Source of the DNA: Novosphingobium guangzhouense
Lineage (GTDB): Bacteria > Pseudomonadota > Alphaproteobacteria > Sphingomonadales > Sphingomonadaceae
DNA length: 38,340 nt
Assembly: GCF_002896965.1 (NCBI RefSeq)
Contig: NZ_LYMM01000052.1
Coordinates: forward strand, 1 to 38,340
Reading direction: 5' to 3'
This document shows, piece by piece, positions 34,203 to 38,340 of this stretch. Within the stretch, counting starts at the first letter, position 1. Every line of letters begins with the position of its first letter. Both the position numbers and the translations under genes were made by a program. Under the pieces are notes generated by a model that had not been told where the DNA came from, did not search any database, and saw only the letters and a list, made by a program, of their open reading frames with translations.

Positions 34203-34220
34203 TCTGATAGCGCTATCAGA
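34203..34220. promoter_or_regulatory. 18-bp perfect palindrome, LacI/XylR-type operator
   Basis: TCTGATAGCGCTATCAGA is its own reverse complement. The GCGC-centred TAGCGCTA core is of the kind bound by LacI-family repressors, including the Caulobacter xylose repressor sites as I recall them. It lies 132 bp upstream of the aldehyde dehydrogenase start. Confidence 0.75.
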
Positions 34221-34306
34221 CATGGATCGGCGAAGGTCAAGTGCTTCCGTCGCGAGTGCTGTCTCGCCTGGCCCGGCTTGAGTTCGCGCCGTCGTGCTGC
34301 ACTGCA

Positions 34307-34320
34307 AGATAGCGCTAACT
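34307..34320. promoter_or_regulatory. Second TAGCGCTA operator copy
   Basis: AGATAGCGCTAACT shares the TAGCGCTA core of the 34203 palindrome and is symmetric except for one base pair. Its centre is 102 bp from the first site, about ten helical turns, a spacing compatible with repressor looping. Confidence 0.65.
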
Positions 34321-34333
34321 TTTTTCTTGTCGG

Positions 34334-34349
34334 CTCCATTCAAATGGAG
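34334..34349. promoter_or_regulatory. Inverted repeat CTCCATT-CA-AATGGAG
   Basis: Seven-bp perfect arms with a 2-bp centre lie 14 bp after the second TAGCGCTA site. The sequence is unrelated to the LacI-type sites, so it may be bound by a different regulator. Confidence 0.5.
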
Positions 34350-34395
34350 TACCTCAGACATAGTCCAGACAAATACTGGCTTAGGAGGGATGGGG

Positions 34396-34422
34396 ATGCA
34401 TAAGGGAAAATACCTTAGCTGA
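34396..34422 (+). CDS. Possible 8-residue leader peptide with strong ribosome-binding site
   Basis: ATG-CAT-AAG-GGA-AAA-TAC-CTT-AGC-TGA encodes MHKGKYLS. AGGAGG (34383-34388) sits seven bases before the ATG, the best Shine-Dalgarno match in the window. An in-frame ATG at 34390 would add two residues. It lies 228 nt upstream of the TonB receptor gene on the same strand, so it may be a translated leader affecting receptor expression. It may also be chance. Confidence 0.3.
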   Translation: MHKGKYLS

Positions 34423-34550
34423 CGCCGAAATCGCAGATACCGCGCAATAAGCGGGCTGCTGGCATCACGTATCAGGGCAATCGTTGCAGTGCAGGTGGGG
34501 TGAACTTCGAATATTTTCGAGGGATGCTTCGCGCCGTCTGCGATCTCGAT

Positions 34551-34564
34551 TGACACCGGTATCA
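34551..34564. promoter_or_regulatory. ACCGGT-centred operator-like palindrome before the TonB gene
   Basis: TGACACCGGTATCA is symmetric at six of seven base pairs. It has the CG-centred layout of LacI/GalR-family operators but a different core from the TAGCGCTA sites. It lies 86 bp upstream of the TonB receptor start, a good position for a repressor site. Confidence 0.5.
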
Positions 34565-34649
34565 GTATTAATTCCGAGGACTGCGATCCTCGGTCGGGGG
34601 ACTTGCGCGCCTGTCGTCCGCGCCCGAGTCCGACAGGGAGAGTGCGACA

Positions 34650-37600
34650 ATGAGCAAGTTCACCAAGCCTGCCGTGCGCCTTGCGCTGACCAGCGCCGCA
34701 CTGGCCATAGCCGCCGCGTCGGCATTTCCTGCACAGGCACAGGATGTCGGCGAAGCGGTTCCGCCCGCAGGCGAGCCGACCGCGTCCGAACCCTCGGCGG
34801 CCGAAATCATCGTCACCGGCTTTCGCGCCAGCCTTGAAAACGCGATCAACACCAAGCGCAACGCGACCGTCATCGTCGATGCCATCAACGCCGAGGATAT
34901 CGCGGATTTCCCCGATGCCAACCTTGCGGAATCGCTGCAGCGCATGACCGGCGTGTCGATCGACCGCGACAACGGCGAAGGGCGCACGATTACCGTGCGC
35001 GGCCTTGGCGGGGACTTCAACATCACCCGTCTCAACGGGTTGATGGCGCTTTCAACTTCGGGATCGAACGATTCCGGCACCAGTCCGAACCGCAGCCGCT
35101 CGTTCGATTACAATACATTCGCATCCGAACTGTTCAATTCGCTCAAGGTACAGAAGACCGCTTCGGCCGCGACGGACGAAGGCGCGCTGGGCGCCAACAT
35201 TGATCTTCAGACCGCGCGCCCGTTCGACTTCAAGGGCGATCGCTTCGCCTTGTCGACAGAGGGCAGCTACCAGAAGAACTCCAAGGCCTGGAGCCCGCGC
35301 ATTGCCGGCCTTGTCTCCAAGAAGTTCTTCGATGACAGCATGGGTCTGCTTGTCTCGTTCGCCTACAACAAGACGCGCAACGAACTGGATTCCTACCAGC
35401 GTTCGGCCGGCTCTTCGGACTACCTCTATCGCGGCTCGGACTTCGCGGGGAACGAGAACCCGCAGCGCGGCGGCTTTTCTGCGCCGGTAGGGACGGACCT
35501 GGGCAGCGGCGTGACGAACCCGGAGGCGATCGACATCCTCACCGGCTCCGATCCGGAAGCCTACGCCAAGCTGTACCCCGGCGCGCCCTACAACACCCCC
35601 GGCCGCTTTGACGATTCGACGGTGCGCATCCCGGCGCTGCCCTCGATCCAGCAGCAGGACGTGAAGAACCAGCGCCTTGGCATTACCGCCGCCTATCAGT
35701 GGCAGATCTCGAACCGCACGCGGCTCAACGTCGACGGGCTCTATTCGCGGTTCAAGAACAGCAGCACCAAGTATCAGGTCGGCACCGTCGGCCTCAATCG
35801 CAACAACACCAATGCGGCCTACGCGACGGCGGGCAACAACCTTGATCCGCTGGCGGCGCGCAACCTCTATCCCGGCCTGTGCACCTCGCGGGAGAGTTCG
35901 GATATCACCTATGGGCAGGATTGCGGTGAAAGCCTTTACGGCTCGACCCCGGTATTCGGCACGGCGCTGGATGCCAATGGCAATACGGTGGCATCGCAGC
36001 TGGGGACCAATATCTTCAGCACCAACCCGAACAACCTTGACCCTTACGACTATTACAACAATCCCAACTCGGTCGGGTATATCCCGTCCAGCAACAGGCT
36101 GGCCTATCGCGGCGAACTGATCGGCCGTCCGGGCGTGGACGTGCTGGATGCCAACGTCGATAACGGCACCGCCAACTACCTCAAGCTGCGCAACGTCGAC
36201 TGGCGTTCCGCCGCGGACCGGCAGGACTACACCACCAAGTTCTATCAGTGGTCCGCCAACATCGATCACGAATTCACCGACACCCTGCGCGGAAACTTCG
36301 TCTACGGCCAGTCGAAGTCGACCAATAATTCGCAAGGTCTGCTGGTCGAATTCAACCGCATGAACGCGCCGGAGACTTTCACGTATGACGAGCGTGACGG
36401 CGGTTCGATGCCCGTGTTCGACGCAGGGTTCGATCTGGCCGATCCGAACAACTGGACGACGGTGAAGGGCTTCTCCGCGATCCGCAACTACAAGCGCACG
36501 GTGGAGAACACGCAGAAGTCGGTGAAGGCGGATTTCCGCTGGGATCTGGACCCGGCCTTCGCCGTCTCGTTCGGCGGCACCTGGCGCAAGTTCGGCTTCT
36601 ACACCACGCAGTACGAGCGGCCGGTCGATACGCTCAACCCCACGCTGCTGGAAGCCGGGACCACCGCGGCGCAGATGGGCAAGGTCGTGCAGTTCGGGCA
36701 GGGGCTCGACGTGCCTGAGGGCACCGCCACCAGCTTCTACGTGCCCGATATCGAGAAGTTCGACGAGCTGTTCGACTTCACCTGCAACTGCATCAACAAG
36801 TGGGGCGACTGGCGCATCTGGAACACGCGCAACAACACCGCCACGTTCGGCGTGAACGAGAAGGAATACGCCTTCTACCTGCAGGGCGACTGGGATCTGA
36901 CGGTGTTCGACCGCCCGTTCCGCGGCAACGTGGGCACGCGCGTGGCGGTGACGGACCTCATCTCCACCGGCCGCACCACGGCCGGGCGCGAGATTTCTGG
37001 CACCAACAAGTACACCGACTGGCTGCCTTCGGTTAACCTGATCTATGAGCCGATCGACGATGTCGTCATCCGCCTTGCGGCGGCCAAGGTCATGGCGCGG
37101 CCGCTGCTGGGCAATCTTTCTCCCACGGTCAGCAGCATCTCGATCCCGAACACCGGCGACACCACCGGCGGCACGCTGACGGTCGGCAATCCCAAGCTCA
37201 AGCCGTTCTATTCGACCAATCTGGATTTCAGCGCGGAATGGTACTTCGCCAAGGGCGGGTTGCTGTCGGTCGCGTTGTTCAACAAGAAGATCAAGTCGTT
37301 CCCGCAGACGATCCTGTTTTCCGGGCCGTTGTCCCAGTTCCTGGACGCGACGGCGCTGCAGGAACTGCGCGAACAGTTCACCAACGCCAACCAGCTGGCC
37401 TACATCGACAACGATTACGAAGTTACCGCGCGCCAGTATCGCGATGCGCCGGGCGGCTACATCCGGGGCTTCGAAATCAGCTTCCAGCAGAACTTCGACT
37501 TCCTGCCCGGCTTCCTCAGCCACTTTGGCGGGATCATCAATTATACCCACATCGACAGCAAGCTGACCTACATTCTCGACCCCGGCAACGCCACCAAGCC

Positions 37601-38024
37601 GCAGACGCTGGGCAAGGCGCCGTTCCTGGGCGTTTCGCCCGATGCGCTCAACGCCACGCTGTTCTATGAAACGGAACGGTTCCGCGCCCGCGTGTCGATG
37701 GCCAAGCGCAAGGGATACAGCACCACGTACCCGCTTTCGGCCGGCGACTGTGCGCCGGGCCTGACCAATTCGCCTGCCGACCCTTCGGTGGCGGGGACGA
37801 TCTGCAACAGCCCACTGATCAACGACTTCGCGTTCAGCAAGGGCACTACCAACATCGACGCCTCGATCAGCTACAAGCTGACCGACTTCGCCACCGTGAC
37901 GCTGGAGGGGCTGAACCTGACCAACCAGACCAGCAACAACTACGCCTACCAGGATTCGCCGGTGGTCACGAACTACTCCAGTTCCGGCCCGGTCTACCGC
38001 GTGGGTGTGCGCGCCCAATTCTGA
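34650..38024 (+). CDS. TonB-dependent receptor, TonB-Xanth-Caul (carbohydrate) type
   Basis: A 1124-residue outer-membrane transporter. The signal peptide is residues 1-30 (cleavage after PAQA, before QDVGEA). The plug starts AAEIIVTGFRASLENAINTK and includes IADFPDANLAESLQRMTGVS and TVRGLGGDFNITRLNG, the hallmarks of the long TIGR01782-type receptors of Caulobacter, Xanthomonas and sphingomonads. The barrel follows and ends VYRVGVRAQF with the terminal Phe. A purine-rich AGGGAGAG precedes the ATG. These receptors usually import oligosaccharides, and its divergence from xylonate-type catabolic genes with shared LacI-type operators suggests a xylose- or arabinose-containing substrate. A strong terminator follows. 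Confidence 0.94.
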   Translation: MSKFTKPAVRLALTSAALAIAAASAFPAQAQDVGEAVPPAGEPTASEPSAAEIIVTGFRASLENAINTKRNATVIVDAINAEDIADFPDANLAESLQRMTGVSIDRDNGEGRTITVRGLGGDFNITRLNGLMALSTSGSNDSGTSPNRSRSFDYNTFASELFNSLKVQKTASAATDEGALGANIDLQTARPFDFKGDRFALSTEGSYQKNSKAWSPRIAGLVSKKFFDDSMGLLVSFAYNKTRNELDSYQRSAGSSDYLYRGSDFAGNENPQRGGFSAPVGTDLGSGVTNPEAIDILTGSDPEAYAKLYPGAPYNTPGRFDDSTVRIPALPSIQQQDVKNQRLGITAAYQWQISNRTRLNVDGLYSRFKNSSTKYQVGTVGLNRNNTNAAYATAGNNLDPLAARNLYPGLCTSRESSDITYGQDCGESLYGSTPVFGTALDANGNTVASQLGTNIFSTNPNNLDPYDYYNNPNSVGYIPSSNRLAYRGELIGRPGVDVLDANVDNGTANYLKLRNVDWRSAADRQDYTTKFYQWSANIDHEFTDTLRGNFVYGQSKSTNNSQGLLVEFNRMNAPETFTYDERDGGSMPVFDAGFDLADPNNWTTVKGFSAIRNYKRTVENTQKSVKADFRWDLDPAFAVSFGGTWRKFGFYTTQYERPVDTLNPTLLEAGTTAAQMGKVVQFGQGLDVPEGTATSFYVPDIEKFDELFDFTCNCINKWGDWRIWNTRNNTATFGVNEKEYAFYLQGDWDLTVFDRPFRGNVGTRVAVTDLISTGRTTAGREISGTNKYTDWLPSVNLIYEPIDDVVIRLAAAKVMARPLLGNLSPTVSSISIPNTGDTTGGTLTVGNPKLKPFYSTNLDFSAEWYFAKGGLLSVALFNKKIKSFPQTILFSGPLSQFLDATALQELREQFTNANQLAYIDNDYEVTARQYRDAPGGYIRGFEISFQQNFDFLPGFLSHFGGIINYTHIDSKLTYILDPGNATKPQTLGKAPFLGVSPDALNATLFYETERFRARVSMAKRKGYSTTYPLSAGDCAPGLTNSPADPSVAGTICNSPLINDFAFSKGTTNIDASISYKLTDFATVTLEGLNLTNQTSNNYAYQDSPVVTNYSSSGPVYRVGVRAQF

Positions 38025-38058
38025 TCTTTCGAGTTCTGATTTGAAGTCTACTCCCCCT

Positions 38059-38095
38059 GCGTGCCGTCGCTCACCCTCGCGGCGGCACGCTTTTT
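38059..38095 (+). terminator. Rho-independent terminator of the TonB receptor gene
   Basis: A 12-bp stem (38059-38070 with 38079-38090, one G-T wobble) around an 8-nt loop is followed by TTTTT (38091-38095). It begins 35 bp after the receptor stop codon. Confidence 0.9.
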
Positions 38096-38096
38096 A

Positions 38097-38125
38097 TTGA
38101 CATTTATAACCAAATAGGCTATATG
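38097..38125 (+). promoter_or_regulatory. Near-consensus sigma70-type promoter
   Basis: TTGACA (38097-38102), a 17-bp spacer and TATATG (38120-38125) form a strong housekeeping-type promoter reading to the right. It begins two bases after the terminator T-run. The transcript would start near 38132 and run out of the window. Confidence 0.6.
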
Positions 38126-38340
38126 GCCCAGCATCCGATCCGGCGATGATCACGCTGGATCGGTGTATCGGGTCGGCGTCGTGGGCCGGGATGCGGTTTA
38201 AAAGCCGTGATCACGCACCCCCACGCGTCCGTTCGAAGACCCGGACCGTCCTCTCGGCTTCTGGAAAGGTGGCATCTGCCTAATCCTGCGACATACGGCG
38301 GGACATCGGATGTCCTATCCCGGATGACCCATGGCCGCCC
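38126..38340. other. Non-coding end of window, possible structured 5' leader
   Basis: No ORF of useful length is present on either strand. TGATCACG (38148-38155) and its complement CGTGATCA (38206-38213) could pair across about 50 nt, and the second copy lies in the perfect palindrome CGTGATCACG (38206-38215). Given the strong promoter just upstream, this may be an untranslated leader or small RNA, or a pair of regulator sites. I do not recognise a known riboswitch. Confidence 0.4.

Larger units (their letters stand above)
34072..34649. promoter_or_regulatory. 578-bp divergent control region of the pentonate / TonB locus
   Basis: This gap between the divergent dehydrogenase operon and the TonB receptor gene contains no gene above ten codons. 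It holds several palindromes listed separately (34203, 34307, 34334, 34551) plus GCGCAT-A-ATGCGC at 34131-34143. The density and LacI-operator style of these sites suggest both transcription units are controlled together by at least one sugar-responsive repressor. I could not place promoters with confidence: a TTGACA at 34550 has no -10 at the right distance. Confidence 0.6.

Noticed and set aside
34550..34575. TTGACA as a -35 for the TonB receptor promoter
   Set aside because: The best A/T hexamer (TATTAA) is only 10 bp downstream; nothing suitable lies at 16-18 bp.
35052..38018. Minus-strand 988-codon open frame opposite the TonB receptor
   Set aside because: Shadow of the receptor gene; it has no signal peptide or motifs and the plus-strand receptor is unmistakable.

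Overview
The window is GC-rich chromosomal DNA from an alphaproteobacterium, most likely a sphingomonad such as Novosphingobium or Sphingobium. The evidence is a GcrA cell-cycle regulator at the left edge, HspQ, two TonB-dependent receptors (one of the long TonB-Xanth-Caul type), a Caulobacter-like xylonate dehydratase, and codon use strongly biased to G/C in third positions. No phage, insertion sequence, integrase or CRISPR array is visible.

Left part (1-4250): gcrA (partial), an ABC-2 permease, a CHASE4-GGDEF-EAL cyclic-di-GMP enzyme, hspQ and a tRNA-Ser(CGA). From 4248 to 5123 no intact gene is seen. This stretch holds a degraded gene fragment and then an unusually AT-rich block with inverted repeats.

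Caspase cassette (5124-13715): three tightly packed plus-strand genes. The first encodes a ~1420-residue multi-pass membrane protein with three predicted extracytoplasmic modules and a large cytosolic C-terminal domain. The second encodes an alpha/beta-hydrolase fused to a metacaspase-type peptidase with an intact His/Cys dyad. The third encodes an HExxH...ExxxD zinc metallopeptidase. The gap between genes 1 and 2 is 10 nt, and genes 2 and 3 overlap as ATGA. This looks like one protein machine: a membrane sensor plus three hydrolytic activities. It is the best candidate for an undescribed proteolytic signalling or cell-death/defence system here.

Nutrient acquisition (13712-24218): a DAACS dicarboxylate/amino-acid symporter and a TctDE-like two-component system lie on the minus strand. 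They are divergent from an operon of a TonB-dependent receptor, a secreted M20 peptidase and a secreted M14 carboxypeptidase. The 369-bp divergent region holds two pairs of 11-bp-phased direct repeats in opposite orientations, as expected for an OmpR-family regulator. Together the genes suggest peptide capture, trimming and uptake.

Central metabolism (24223-28964): an overlapping pair for D-glycerate metabolism (GLYK-type kinase and D-2-hydroxyacid dehydrogenase), an RhtA-like EamA exporter divergent from an Lrp/AsnC regulator around a palindrome, and an exported probable beta-helix protein of unknown function.

Sugar-acid locus (29057-38024): an EAL phosphodiesterase, XylD-type dehydratase and alpha-ketoglutarate-semialdehyde-type dehydrogenase on the minus strand, divergent from a 1124-residue TonB receptor. 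The 578-bp gap between them carries several palindromes of LacI-operator style, so oxidative (Weimberg-type) pentose catabolism and sugar import are probably co-regulated. A strong terminator follows the receptor, and a near-consensus promoter at its edge points out of the window.
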